Origin: Hyphomicrobium sp.
GTDB lineage: Bacteria; Pseudomonadota; Alphaproteobacteria; Rhizobiales; Hyphomicrobiaceae
DNA: 64,000 nucleotides
Direction of reading: 5' to 3'
Assembly: GCA_019751875.1 (NCBI GenBank)
Contig: JAIEMV010000003.1
Span: 1-64,000, forward strand
The position numbers were made by a program, and so were the translations under genes. Under the pieces are notes generated by a model. The model saw nothing but the letters and a program-made list of their open reading frames with translations, did no database searches and was not told the origin of the DNA. Of the stretch, positions 1-7,598 are shown in pieces; the first letter of the stretch is position 1, and each line of letters opens with the position of its first letter.

Positions 1-869
1 TTGGGCAAGAAGGGCCGGCCACCATACCCGCCGAAATTGATCCCTCGGCAAATCTCTATCCCGTTCCGCGCAACGCAGCTTTCACACTCGACCGAGCGCT
101 CACGGCTGAAAGTATCAATGCCAAGTGGAACAACTTTTATGAGTTTGGCTCGCATAAGGAGATTTCGAGCGCCGCGCAGGCGTTGAAACTCCGTCCCTGG
201 ATGGTCACCTTCGACGGGCTGGTCGAGAAGCCGTTTGAAATTGGCATCGACGATCTGCTGGCCAAGATGAAACTTGAAGAACGATTGTATCGTCACCGCT
301 GCGTCGAAGCCTGGTCGATGACTATTCCGTGGTCCGGTTTCCCGCTGAAAGACTTGGTCGCGCTTGCGAAACCGCTGTCATCCGCAAAATACGTGCGGAT
401 GGAGACATTCAACAACCCAGCCGTTGCGCCCGGTCAGAAACAGACATGGAATCCGTGGCCATATGTCGAAGGCTTGACGATCGACGAGGCGAACAATGAC
501 TTAGCATTCATGGTCACCGGCGCTTACGGCAAGCCGATGGCCAAGCAGCACGGCGCGCCGTTGCGTTTAGCCGTGCCATGGAAATACGGATTCAAGCACA
601 TCAAATCGATCACGCGGTTTTCGTTCGTTGCCGAGCGACCGGTCAGCTTTTGGGAGAAGATCCTGCCGGCAGAATACGGCTTCTGGGCCAATATCAATCC
701 TGAAGTTCCGCATCCGCGCTGGAGCCAAGCGACCGAACGTGTCCTCGGAACCGAGATCCGCGTAGCAACGCTGCCGTATAACGGCTATGGCGAATTGGTT
801 GCGCATCTCTACAAGAACATCAAGGGCGAGCGATTGTACACGCAGTGTTGGTGCGGGCAGGCCAGCTAG
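1..869 (+). CDS. msrP: MsrP (YedY) molybdopterin-dependent methionine sulfoxide reductase, 5' end cut by window
   Basis: This is the catalytic subunit of the periplasmic system that repairs oxidised methionines. The frame (first full codon at base 3) is open from the window edge, so the Tat signal peptide is missing and about 288 residues are visible. The stretch NNFYEFGSHKE, the cysteine of YRHRCVEAWSM that would ligate molybdenum, and the late PYNGYGE motif all match MsrP. An ATG-like TTG at 183 is only an internal codon, because the homology continues upstream of it. The C-terminus (last 15 residues or so) departs from the usual ending. No msrQ haem partner follows; the next gene is on the other strand. 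The identification is secure; the altered tail may be natural variation or a small 3' frameshift. Confidence 0.93.
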   Translation, partial: GQEGPATIPAEIDPSANLYPVPRNAAFTLDRALTAESINAKWNNFYEFGSHKEISSAAQALKLRPWMVTFDGLVEKPFEIGIDDLLAKMKLEERLYRHRCVEAWSMTIPWSGFPLKDLVALAKPLSSAKYVRMETFNNPAVAPGQKQTWNPWPYVEGLTIDEANNDLAFMVTGAYGKPMAKQHGAPLRLAVPWKYGFKHIKSITRFSFVAERPVSFWEKILPAEYGFWANINPEVPHPRWSQATERVLGTEIRVATLPYNGYGELVAHLYKNIKGERLYTQCWCGQAS

Positions 870-932
870 AGAGGCTTCCCGCCAAGAGTGCAGACCAATA
901 CAGACCACGTGTGGCTGTCGTCTGTCGCCTCG

Positions 933-1319
933 TCACAATGACTCAATGACCTTTTCCAACTTTGCTCGGACAAACGCTGCCTTCTCGAGTAGCGCGGGAT
1001 TGTCGATGGCGGCCATCGAGGCGACCGGGTTGATCGCTGCCACCTCGACGCGCCCTGGTGCCAGCTCCTGAACGATGACATTGCAGGGCAGCATTGTTCC
1101 GACCTTGTCCTCGAGCTTGAGCGCCTCGTGGGCCAGCGCAGGGTTGCACGCTCCCAGAATGCGGTATGGACGAAACTCAACGCCGATTTTGCTCTTGAGT
1201 GTCTTCGTCACGTCGATCTCGGTGATGATGCCAAAACCCTGCTCCTTGAGCTTCTCGGCCGTCAGAGTGACGACGTCATCGAAGCTCATCAACAAAACCT
1301 TGTTGAAGTAATAACTCAT
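933..1319 (-). CDS. DUF302 domain protein
   Basis: A 128-residue protein of the DUF302 family, a small alpha/beta fold of uncertain function often found beside metal-resistance and sulfur genes. The N-terminal MSYYF start, the central conserved block around RILGACNPALA and MLPCNVIVQE, and the C-terminal helix fit the family along the full length. I chose the ATG at 1319 because GAGAGAAG lies just upstream; a TTG at 1340 in the same frame would overlap the preceding gene. It follows the Met-rich gene by only 8 bases, so the two are probably co-transcribed. No signal peptide is seen, so it is likely cytoplasmic. A metal- or redox-linked role is inferred only from the neighbours. Confidence 0.85.
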   Translation of the reverse strand: MSYYFNKVLLMSFDDVVTLTAEKLKEQGFGIITEIDVTKTLKSKIGVEFRPYRILGACNPALAHEALKLEDKVGTMLPCNVIVQELAPGRVEVAAINPVASMAAIDNPALLEKAAFVRAKLEKVIESL

Positions 1320-1327
1320 GTCTTCTC

Positions 1328-1918
1328 TCACATCATGCAACAGCCCATGCCGAGCAGCATATCAGCCTTCTTTTTCTGGTCGTCGCCCAGAACTTTATAG
1401 AGAGCTTCCGTTGCGGGCTTCAGTGCTTTCATCGCATCGAGCATGGCCTCCATATGCTTCGTGTGAGCGTCCATTCGTGCGATGGCTGTGCCGGACTGCA
1501 TGGCCTGCATCATCGTTGCGTGCATACTCTGCATGGTATCGCCGCGAGCCTTGACGGCACTTACATATCCGTCCCAGGCGGCGGCCTGCGTGTCGGTGAT
1601 GCCCAGTTCGGCCTTCAGATAGGCAAGACGGCCTTCCATCATCGGCCCTTGACCCATCATCATGCCGGGTCCCATTCCCTGACCCATACTTCCCATGCCC
1701 ATCGGCATGTTGCCCATCATGCCTGGGCCCATCATTCCCTGCATACCCTGACCCATCATGCTCATTCCCATGTTGCCGCGCATCATGGGACAGCCACCCA
1801 TCATCCCCATGCCCTGACCCATCGGCATATGCTGACCCTGTTGTTGGTCTTGAGCCAGCGAACCAGTCGCAGCCGCTGCCAGGAGCGCCGCCGTGATCAG
1901 CCATTTACGCATGGTCAT
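1328..1918 (-). CDS. Exported Met-rich LTXXQ/Spy-like periplasmic protein
   Basis: About 196 residues with a signal peptide ending near ATGSLAQ. A long methionine- and glycine-rich stretch follows (repeats of the form GQGM and GPGMM, roughly residues 25-95), then a helical region with ITDTQAAAWDGYV that resembles the LTXXQ motif of Spy/CpxP-type proteins, and a GCCMM C-terminus. Thioether-rich stretches of this kind bind Cu(I) or Ag(I) in other periplasmic proteins, so copper buffering is the likely role; this is inference. The ATG at 1918 has AAGGAG eight bases upstream; a second ATG lies two codons later. A related protein is encoded at 48846-49385, beyond the tRNA fragment. Confidence 0.8.
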   Translation of the reverse strand: MTMRKWLITAALLAAAATGSLAQDQQQGQHMPMGQGMGMMGGCPMMRGNMGMSMMGQGMQGMMGPGMMGNMPMGMGSMGQGMGPGMMMGQGPMMEGRLAYLKAELGITDTQAAAWDGYVSAVKARGDTMQSMHATMMQAMQSGTAIARMDAHTKHMEAMLDAMKALKPATEALYKVLGDDQKKKADMLLGMGCCMM

Positions 1919-2088
1919 GTGATTACTCCTTGATGTGTTGCTTCGCATTTACTCGTTCGATGCATCTATGTGGCTTTCCAGAACCGATCGGTTTTGAGGG
2001 TCATCTTAGTTTGGTCTCGTCGTCCACGTACTTGATGTGGATCAAGATCCTTGCCAGGGGAAATCGGCTTTCGGCGGCAGACCGGAGA

Positions 2089-2298
2089 TCACTTTCTTCT
2101 CCAACGATTGAAGGCAACCACTGACCAAATCGCTTCGCCTACGCCAAATGGCCATGCGCCTTGCAGAAAGCCGTAAAGCGACGCCAATCCGCAGGCTCCA
2201 GCAAAGGCAAGAATGTAGACGGGGCTGCGCTCTTCGAGCGCATAGAAGACCAGCATTGCGCTAACCGCAAAAAATCCGAATAGCGTTAGCGCATCCAA
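2089..2298 (-). CDS. Small conserved-type membrane protein
   Basis: A 69-residue hydrophobic protein with two or three predicted membrane segments (about residues 3-20, 26-45 and 50-60) and a basic end (FNRWRRK) that should face the cytoplasm. It starts with TTG, supported by GAGGAG about eight bases upstream. I do not recognise a named domain. It sits between the Met-rich gene and the DUF411 gene, with a 96-base gap on the DUF411 side, and shares their direction. A role in the metal response is only guilt by association. Confidence 0.6.
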   Translation of the reverse strand: MDALTLFGFFAVSAMLVFYALEERSPVYILAFAGACGLASLYGFLQGAWPFGVGEAIWSVVAFNRWRRK

Positions 2299-2394
2299 AG
2301 TGAGAACTCCTCGGCTTGACCATGCTTGCGTGGCAGATGATCGTCCTGATTCAGTCCCACTACGGCACGAGTCGCTTCGTGTCGAACATCGCTA

Positions 2395-2868
2395 TCATTC
2401 AGGTTGTGAGCCATGTTTGGCGAAGACTTCGGTGCTGCCATCTTTCTTTAGCAGAAGAACCTCGTAGGCCTCCCGCTTGTCGCCGGATTCCATTCCGGGC
2501 GATCCAATAGGCATGCCCGGCACAAGAAGGCCGAGGGCATCGGGGCGCTCGGCCAACAGCTTGCGAATATCTTGCTCGGGAACGTGGCCCTCGATCAGAT
2601 ATCCATCGACTCTTGCGGTATGGCAGGCGGTAAGTGCCACAGGGATTCCTGCATCGAGTTTCATTTTCATGAGTTGACCCATCGCGAGGTCCTTAACAAC
2701 GACATCGTGGCCGCCCGCCCGCAGATGCCGGGCCCACGCATGGCAACACGAACATCCTCCTGTGGTCATCATCTCAAATGATGCAGCAGTCGCTGCGACT
2801 GGAAAAATGCCGATGGCGAGCGCAGCCATCCAAACTGATCGCCGGCAAACGCGACGTTCGGTAGTCAT
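2395..2868 (-). CDS. DUF411 periplasmic metal-binding protein
   Basis: A 157-residue exported protein of the DUF411 family. After a signal peptide (about residues 1-28, cut near ATAA) comes the family hallmark TTGGCSCCHAW, with a CxCC cluster and histidine suited to binding copper or another soft metal. The conserved VPVALTACHTA-like block (here IPVALTACHTA) and EGHVPEQDI follow, then a VPGMPIGSPGME segment. Its ATG overlaps the lspA stop by four bases, so it is translationally coupled to lspA and the ATPase. DUF411 genes are common in copper, silver and arsenic loci; the exact ligand here is not shown by the sequence. Confidence 0.9.
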   Translation of the reverse strand: MTTERRVCRRSVWMAALAIGIFPVAATAASFEMMTTGGCSCCHAWARHLRAGGHDVVVKDLAMGQLMKMKLDAGIPVALTACHTARVDGYLIEGHVPEQDIRKLLAERPDALGLLVPGMPIGSPGMESGDKREAYEVLLLKKDGSTEVFAKHGSQPE

Positions 2869-3389
2869 GAGTGGTTCTCCTTCGACGATAAATCGGCATT
2901 CTTGCCGAGTGCTGTGATTGCCAGCAGGAGCATGACGCCCACCGCGATTGCCGTATCCGCGAGATTGAATGCGGGCCAGTGATAATCCCAGACATGAAAG
3001 TCGAGGAAATCAACAACCGCGCCGACGCGAATACGATCCAAAGCGTTGCCAAGCGCGCCGCCAATGATCAATCCAAACGCGGCGGCCTCCCACCGTGCGG
3101 TTGATCGGATCAGGAGAAATGCAAATAGCGCAACGATGAAGAGCGTAATTCCGGCCAGAAGCAAAGGGCGGCCCGCGAATGTCTCCGCGAACATGCTGAA
3201 AGATACCCCTTGGTTAAAACTGAGACGCAGATCGAAGAATGGCAGCACGGATTGAGCGTTTCCACGCTCAAGCGCCGCTAATGCCATCACCTTCGTGGCT
3301 TGATCCAAAACGAAGGCGATAAGGACCGCCGCCAATCCAAATAGTCGTGTCAGGCGGGGCGGTGCCAAGGTGTCCATTACGCTGCTCAT
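2865..3389 (-). CDS. lspA: Signal peptidase II, metal-island copy
   Basis: Prolipoprotein signal peptidase, an inner membrane aspartyl protease that cleaves lipoprotein signal peptides. It has 174 residues and four membrane segments. Visible motifs are VLDQATK near the first segment, GALGNALDR with the first catalytic Asp, and FNLADTAI with the second. The ATG at 3389 overlaps the TGA of the upstream ATPase gene; a longer frame starting at 3497 would lie inside that gene. lspA copies commonly travel with cation efflux genes, where they may process a metal-related lipoprotein. This is likely an accessory copy in addition to a housekeeping one; that copy is not in the window. Confidence 0.95.
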   Translation of the reverse strand: MSSVMDTLAPPRLTRLFGLAAVLIAFVLDQATKVMALAALERGNAQSVLPFFDLRLSFNQGVSFSMFAETFAGRPLLLAGITLFIVALFAFLLIRSTARWEAAAFGLIIGGALGNALDRIRVGAVVDFLDFHVWDYHWPAFNLADTAIAVGVMLLLAITALGKNADLSSKENHS

Positions 3390-5560
3390 GCAATCTCCTG
3401 AGACGATGCTGTCGCTGCCGGACGAAATCGCAGCAGGCGCAATGCATTCGCGGTCACCAACACGGTGGCCCCTGTATCTGCGAGGATGGCCATCCACAGC
3501 GAGCTGACGCCCAGAAGTGTCGTGACCAGAAACACGGCCTTCAGCCCGAGCGCGAGGGCGATATTCTGCCAGATATTGGACAAGGTCGCCCGCGCGAGAC
3601 TGACAAGCTCGGCAACGCCGGTGACACGGTTGCTTAGCAAGGCTGCATCGGCGGTCTCCAGCGCGACATCGGTCCCGCCCCCCATTGCGATGCCGACTGA
3701 GGATGCCGCAAGCGCAGGCGCGTCATTGATGCCATCGCCCACCATGGCCACAGGGCCAGCCGTCTTGAGTTCAGCAATGGCCTGGAGCTTGGCGTCGGGC
3801 AACAGCTCCGCGCGTACATCGAGGCCAAGTGCGTTTGCTATGGCTTGACCCGTGCGCCGGTTATCGCCGGTCAGCATGATGGTGTCCACGCCGAGCGCCT
3901 TTAGCCACCTGATCCCGGCTACGGCATCGGGGCGCGGTTCGTCGCGGAGCGCAATAAGGCCGAGCGCGCGCTCATTCGTGGCCACGATCACGACTGTCTT
4001 TCCTTCCGCCTCAAGCCGCTGCACCACGCTCTCGAAGGAAGGGGGCAGCAGGTTAAATTCGGCTGCATGACGCGGAGAGCCGACCGAGATTAAGCCATCG
4101 CGCAGACGCGCGACAACGGCTTTGCCTGGAACCGCAGAAGCGCCCCCGAAGGCTTCTGGTATGGTGAGCCCGCGCATCTTGGTCGCTGCGATAATCGCAA
4201 ATCCGAGCGGATGGCTGGACCCTTGCTCGACGGCGGCAGCTTTCGCCAGCACCTCATTGCCATCACCTTCAATTGCAATGACATCGGTCACCTGTGGATT
4301 GCCAACGGTTAAGGTGCCGGTCTTGTCAAAGGCGACGGTCTTGATCTTGCCCAGAGTCTCCAAGGCTGCACCGCCCTTGATGAGAAGCCCGCGGCGGGCC
4401 CCCGCCGCGAGACCGGAGGCAATGGCGGCAGGCGTCGAGATTACAAGCGCGCAGGGGCAGGCAATGAGTAGGGTAGCGAGACCGCGGTAGATCCAGGTTT
4501 CCCAGTCTGCCCCAAAGAGCAACGGTGGTATGATGATGATCAGCGCCGCAGCGACCATTGACGCTGGCGTATAGTACGCTGCGAACTGGTCGATAAAGCG
4601 GGCCGTAGGCGCTTTAGAAGTCTGTGCCTGCTCCACCAGATGAATGATGCGCGCGATGGTGTTGTCGGCTGCGGTCTTGGTGATTGATATCCTGAGCAAG
4701 CCGTTGCCGTTAATGCTGCCGGCATAGACCATCGCCTCAATAGTCTTCAGGACGGGAACCGATTCGCCCGTGACGGGGGCTTCGTCGAGTTCCGACGTTC
4801 CCTCGATGATTTTTCCGTCTGATGGAATCCGGTCGCCGGGTCGCACCACGACGATGTCGTCGACATGCAACTGTTCGACGGGCACTTCCCGCACTTCGCC
4901 GTCTTGCTCGATTTTGGCGGTGCGCGGCACCAATCCGATTAGTGCTTTGATGCCAGCTCTTGCGCGGCCTGCCGCAACGTTCTCCAGAAGCTCGCCTACG
5001 GCAAAAAGGAAAATCACAACCGCTGCTTCCTCGGTCGCGCCGATGGCAACGGCTCCGGCCGCCGCTACGCTCATGAGCGTTTCGATGCTGAAAGGCGTGC
5101 CAGACATGGCGCCCATGACCGCGCGGCGCGCTATGGGGACGAGACCAATGACGGCGGCTGAGAGATAAGCGTAAAATGAGAGGTCGGGTGCAACCCAGGC
5201 GACAGTGGCCGCCGCTGCAAGCAGGACTGCGCTCACAAGGACGAGTTGCCCCTTGCGCGTTTGCCACCACGGCCGATCAGCCCGCTCGGTCGAATGGGTC
5301 GAGTTGACCTGCTCAGTCGCCAGTGAACGCGGCGTGTAGCCAAGGCTGCGGATCTTGTCCTCAATGGCTTGGCGCGAGCTCCGATCCGCGTCGTGTTTCA
5401 GGGCCAGCGTCTCGGCGCCATAGTTGACGTTGATGTCGGTGACGCCGGGGAGACGCTTCAGGGCGTTCTCGATCTTGAGCGCGCACGCGCCGCAATCCAT
5501 GCCCTCGACGCTCATCCTGAGCGTGTGGATCTTTGTTGAGGGTCGTTCGACGGCTGTCAC
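3386..5560 (-). CDS. cadA: Zn/Cd/Pb-exporting P1B-type ATPase (CadA/ZntA)
   Basis: An inner membrane pump of about 724 residues that uses ATP to export Zn2+, Cd2+ or Pb2+. In order: an N-terminal HMA domain with GMDCGAC, the TGES actuator motif (APVTGESVPV), the CPCALVIS membrane motif, DKTGTLT with the phosphorylated Asp, the SSHPLG loop, and GDGINDAPA. CPCALVISTPAA together with a late membrane segment holding a Lys (GLKAVF) and an Asp (AILADTG) marks the P1B-2 zinc/cadmium group rather than copper. I chose GTG at 5560, because an in-frame GTG at 5599 lies inside the promoter spacer; GAGAGAAAG precedes the chosen start. It is divergent from the MerR-type regulator and coupled to lspA. Confidence 0.94.
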   Translation of the reverse strand: MTAVERPSTKIHTLRMSVEGMDCGACALKIENALKRLPGVTDINVNYGAETLALKHDADRSSRQAIEDKIRSLGYTPRSLATEQVNSTHSTERADRPWWQTRKGQLVLVSAVLLAAAATVAWVAPDLSFYAYLSAAVIGLVPIARRAVMGAMSGTPFSIETLMSVAAAGAVAIGATEEAAVVIFLFAVGELLENVAAGRARAGIKALIGLVPRTAKIEQDGEVREVPVEQLHVDDIVVVRPGDRIPSDGKIIEGTSELDEAPVTGESVPVLKTIEAMVYAGSINGNGLLRISITKTAADNTIARIIHLVEQAQTSKAPTARFIDQFAAYYTPASMVAAALIIIIPPLLFGADWETWIYRGLATLLIACPCALVISTPAAIASGLAAGARRGLLIKGGAALETLGKIKTVAFDKTGTLTVGNPQVTDVIAIEGDGNEVLAKAAAVEQGSSHPLGFAIIAATKMRGLTIPEAFGGASAVPGKAVVARLRDGLISVGSPRHAAEFNLLPPSFESVVQRLEAEGKTVVIVATNERALGLIALRDEPRPDAVAGIRWLKALGVDTIMLTGDNRRTGQAIANALGLDVRAELLPDAKLQAIAELKTAGPVAMVGDGINDAPALAASSVGIAMGGGTDVALETADAALLSNRVTGVAELVSLARATLSNIWQNIALALGLKAVFLVTTLLGVSSLWMAILADTGATVLVTANALRLLRFRPAATASSQEIA

Positions 5561-5590
5561 GTTTTTCGGACTTTCTCTCGTTATGAGATC

Positions 5591-5621
5591 ATACTGCACC
5601 CTGTAGTAACTACAGGGTCAA
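5591..5621 (-). promoter_or_regulatory. CadR/ZntR-type promoter and operator of cadA
   Basis: On the minus strand, TTGACC (5616-5621) and CAGTAT (5591-5596) are separated by 19 bases, the overlong spacer typical of MerR-activated promoters. The spacer holds a perfect 19-bp palindrome, CCCTGTAGTAACTACAGGG (5599-5617), of the zinc/cadmium regulator type. The predicted transcript start leaves a short leader before the GTG at 5560. The regulator gene begins only nine bases beyond the palindrome on the other strand, so one site probably controls both. Confidence 0.85.
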
Positions 5622-5626
5622 CACTT

Positions 5627-6043
5627 ATGAGTTCAGGCGTCCTCACGATCGGCGATTTGTCCAAAGCAACCGGCACCAAGGTCGAGACGATCCGCTATTA
5701 CGAGCGCATCGGATTACTTCCCGCCCCTGATAGGACGAGTGGAAACTACCGCGCCTATGGGAAAAGCGATCTCGGTCGACTGAGCTTCATTCGTCGTGCC
5801 CGCGATCTGGGTTTTGGCCTGGAGCAGGTGAGGGAACTTCTGGGTCTGTCGGATCAGAAGCAGCGTTCCTGTGAAGCTGTCGATGTCATCGCGCGCGACC
5901 ATCTCGCAGACGTCGATCGCAAACTGGCCGATTTGAAGGCTCTACGGCGCGAACTCGACAGCATCATCCGCCGGTGTGGTCGCGGCACCATTGGCGAGTG
6001 CCGAATTATTGAAGCGCTGGCTCCGATCGATCCTCGACATTGA
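5627..6043 (+). CDS. cadR: MerR-family Zn/Cd/Pb-responsive regulator (CadR/ZntR type)
   Basis: A 138-residue dimeric activator. The N-terminal winged HTH (LTIGDLSKATGTKVETIRYY) is followed by the recognition wing (NYRAYGKSDLGRL), a long dimerisation helix, and a C-terminal metal loop with Cys in RRCGRGTIGECRIIEAL. A further Cys (QRSCEAVD, near residue 82) completes the usual three-cysteine arrangement for divalent metals. It is divergent from cadA with a shared palindromic operator, so it should repress and, on metal binding, activate that ATPase operon and itself. Whether the preferred metal is Zn, Cd or Pb cannot be told from the sequence. Confidence 0.92.
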   Translation: MSSGVLTIGDLSKATGTKVETIRYYERIGLLPAPDRTSGNYRAYGKSDLGRLSFIRRARDLGFGLEQVRELLGLSDQKQRSCEAVDVIARDHLADVDRKLADLKALRRELDSIIRRCGRGTIGECRIIEALAPIDPRH

Positions 6044-6079
6044 TGGAAGCCTGTGGTGGAAACGCTTCTTATGGCCTGG

Positions 6080-6979
6080 CTAGTGCAGGCCGTGGTGCTC
6101 TACACCGTCACGGCAGTCTACGTTTTCTATTTGAATAGTCACGTGAGTGATCTTGAATTGGCGAGAAAGCATAGCCGCCACCCGCTGGCGCACCTCGTCG
6201 GCGTTAGTGCCGTCCGTAACGACGACGTGCACGGATAGCGAAGGCAGATCAGTCGTCAGCGCCCAGACGTGCAGATCGTGGAAGTCGGCAACGTGAGGCG
6301 TTGCCTTGACGGCGGAGGCAATCGCTTCGAGGTCGAGCCCATCCGGCACGCCTTCCAACAGAACGTTCATGGTCTCGCTAAAGAGCTGCCACGTTCGCGG
6401 CAGCACCCACAATCCAATCGCAACGGCGACCAGCGGATCGACCCAACGCCAATCGGTGAACCAGATGATCATTGCAGCGGCCATGACTCCAATCGAGCCG
6501 AGCATGTCGCTCCAGACTTCCAGATAGGCGCCTTTCACGTTTAGGCTCGACTGTGCGTTGCCTGCCAGCAGCCGCATGGCGGCGAGGTTAACGAGAAGAC
6601 CGAGGGACGCCACCACGAACATCGGCAGGGATGCGATCTCGGTCGGGGCGAGAACCCGTTGGTAGGCTTCATACAGAATGTAGGCAGCCACAGCGAACAG
6701 CAGGATTGCGTTCAAGGCTGCGGCGAGTATCTCGAACCGGCGGTAGCCGAAGGTCCGCCGGCTGTCAGCAGGCCGTTCGCCGATCTTGATGGCGGCGAGA
6801 GCAATCGCGAGCCCGGCCGTGTCGGTCAACATGTGCGCGGCATCGGAAATCAGCGCCAGGCTGCCGGTCAAGATACCGGCCACCACCTCGACGACCAGGA
6901 ACGTCCCTGTCAGCGCCAGGGCTTTTGTCAGCGCGGATGCGCTGGATGACGCATGCCCGTGGTCGTGACCGGCGCCCAT
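6080..6979 (-). CDS. Cation diffusion facilitator (CzcD/DmeF-like)
   Basis: A 299-residue inner membrane proton-coupled exporter of divalent metals. It begins with a short His-rich segment (HDHGHA), has six predicted membrane segments, and carries the metal-site motifs SDAAHMLTD in segment 2 and EVWSDMLGS in segment 5. The C-terminal cytoplasmic domain has HDLHVWALT and a DVHLHVV-like strand (SVHVVVTDG). The ATG at 6979 follows GAGGAG at five bases. It converges with the MerR-type gene and is divergent from the czc gene set. Substrate is probably Zn, Co or Cd; the motif alone does not decide. Confidence 0.93.
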   Translation of the reverse strand: MGAGHDHGHASSSASALTKALALTGTFLVVEVVAGILTGSLALISDAAHMLTDTAGLAIALAAIKIGERPADSRRTFGYRRFEILAAALNAILLFAVAAYILYEAYQRVLAPTEIASLPMFVVASLGLLVNLAAMRLLAGNAQSSLNVKGAYLEVWSDMLGSIGVMAAAMIIWFTDWRWVDPLVAVAIGLWVLPRTWQLFSETMNVLLEGVPDGLDLEAIASAVKATPHVADFHDLHVWALTTDLPSLSVHVVVTDGTNADEVRQRVAAMLSRQFKITHVTIQIENVDCRDGVEHHGLH

Positions 6980-7060
6980 ATGATCTCCTCGTTACAGAAA
7001 TATAACTGATGTGCATACAGGCAACACCCGCCTTGCCGGATTGCCAAACAGCAGAAAATC

Positions 7061-7092
7061 TTGATAGTGCTTCTGAGTGAGGAGTCTATAAT
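7061..7092 (+). promoter_or_regulatory. Promoter of the czc operon with 20-base spacer
   Basis: TTGATA (7061-7066) and TATAAT (7087-7092) are separated by 20 bases that contain an imperfect dyad (CTTCTGAGTGAGGAG). Overlong spacers with a dyad are typical of MerR-family activation. The ATG at 7099 lies about where transcription should start, and no Shine-Dalgarno sequence is visible, so the first gene may be translated from a leaderless mRNA. Confidence 0.6.
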
Positions 7093-7098
7093 CATAAC

Positions 7099-7518
7099 AT
7101 GCGACGTGTCTTAACCGTCCTGCTGCTTGCGCTGTTTATCCCGGCCACGGTGGTTGCCGGGTCGATGCGCTTGTGCATCGGCAACGACGGCCACCGGATG
7201 GTGGAGTTCGCCCACAGCTCCATGCACCACCAGAACGACCAAGTCGCTGACGTTGCGCACGAAAAGGTGTCGCAAAGCGCCAGTCTGGAGAACGGTCCCG
7301 ATTGCATCGACATCGGTCTTCAGGCAACGGCAACGAGCACCTTCTCCTCGATCAAGAAGCAATCGACCGATGACGGCGGAAAAATGCCGTTCCATGTCGG
7401 TGCGATACCTCTTGTGCTCCCGCTGGCGCAAATCGCGGTCGCCACGAACGGCTATGCTGTGCCGTTGTCCGGCGACCCGCGTCTCGACGCCTTGAGCACG
7501 GTTTTCCTCCTAATTTAG
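7099..7518 (+). CDS. Exported protein preceding czcCBA (CzcI-like position)
   Basis: A 139-residue protein with a clear signal peptide (residues 1-20, ending TVVAGS). The mature part contains CIGNDGHRMVEF, several histidines (SSMHHQND, VAHEKV) and a second Cys (GPDCIDIG). I do not recognise a named family; its place as the first gene before the outer membrane factor gene and its His/Cys content resemble CzcI-type periplasmic proteins of other czc operons. It starts only about seven bases after a TATAAT box. The gap to the next gene's chosen start is 80 bases, so it probably heads the operon. A metal-sensing or buffering role is inference. Confidence 0.7.
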   Translation: MRRVLTVLLLALFIPATVVAGSMRLCIGNDGHRMVEFAHSSMHHQNDQVADVAHEKVSQSASLENGPDCIDIGLQATATSTFSSIKKQSTDDGGKMPFHVGAIPLVLPLAQIAVATNGYAVPLSGDPRLDALSTVFLLI

Positions 7519-7598
7519 CGCCCCCCATCTGATCTTTGACTGCGCATGTCGGCACACTCGCTGACGGCGCACAACGTGATTCGATGCCTGGGGGCCTT

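Noticed and set aside
1454-1933. A His-rich plus-strand frame opposite the Met-rich gene
   Set aside because: The His codons are just the complement of Met codons (ATG read as CAT); the minus-strand gene has a signal peptide and a ribosome site.
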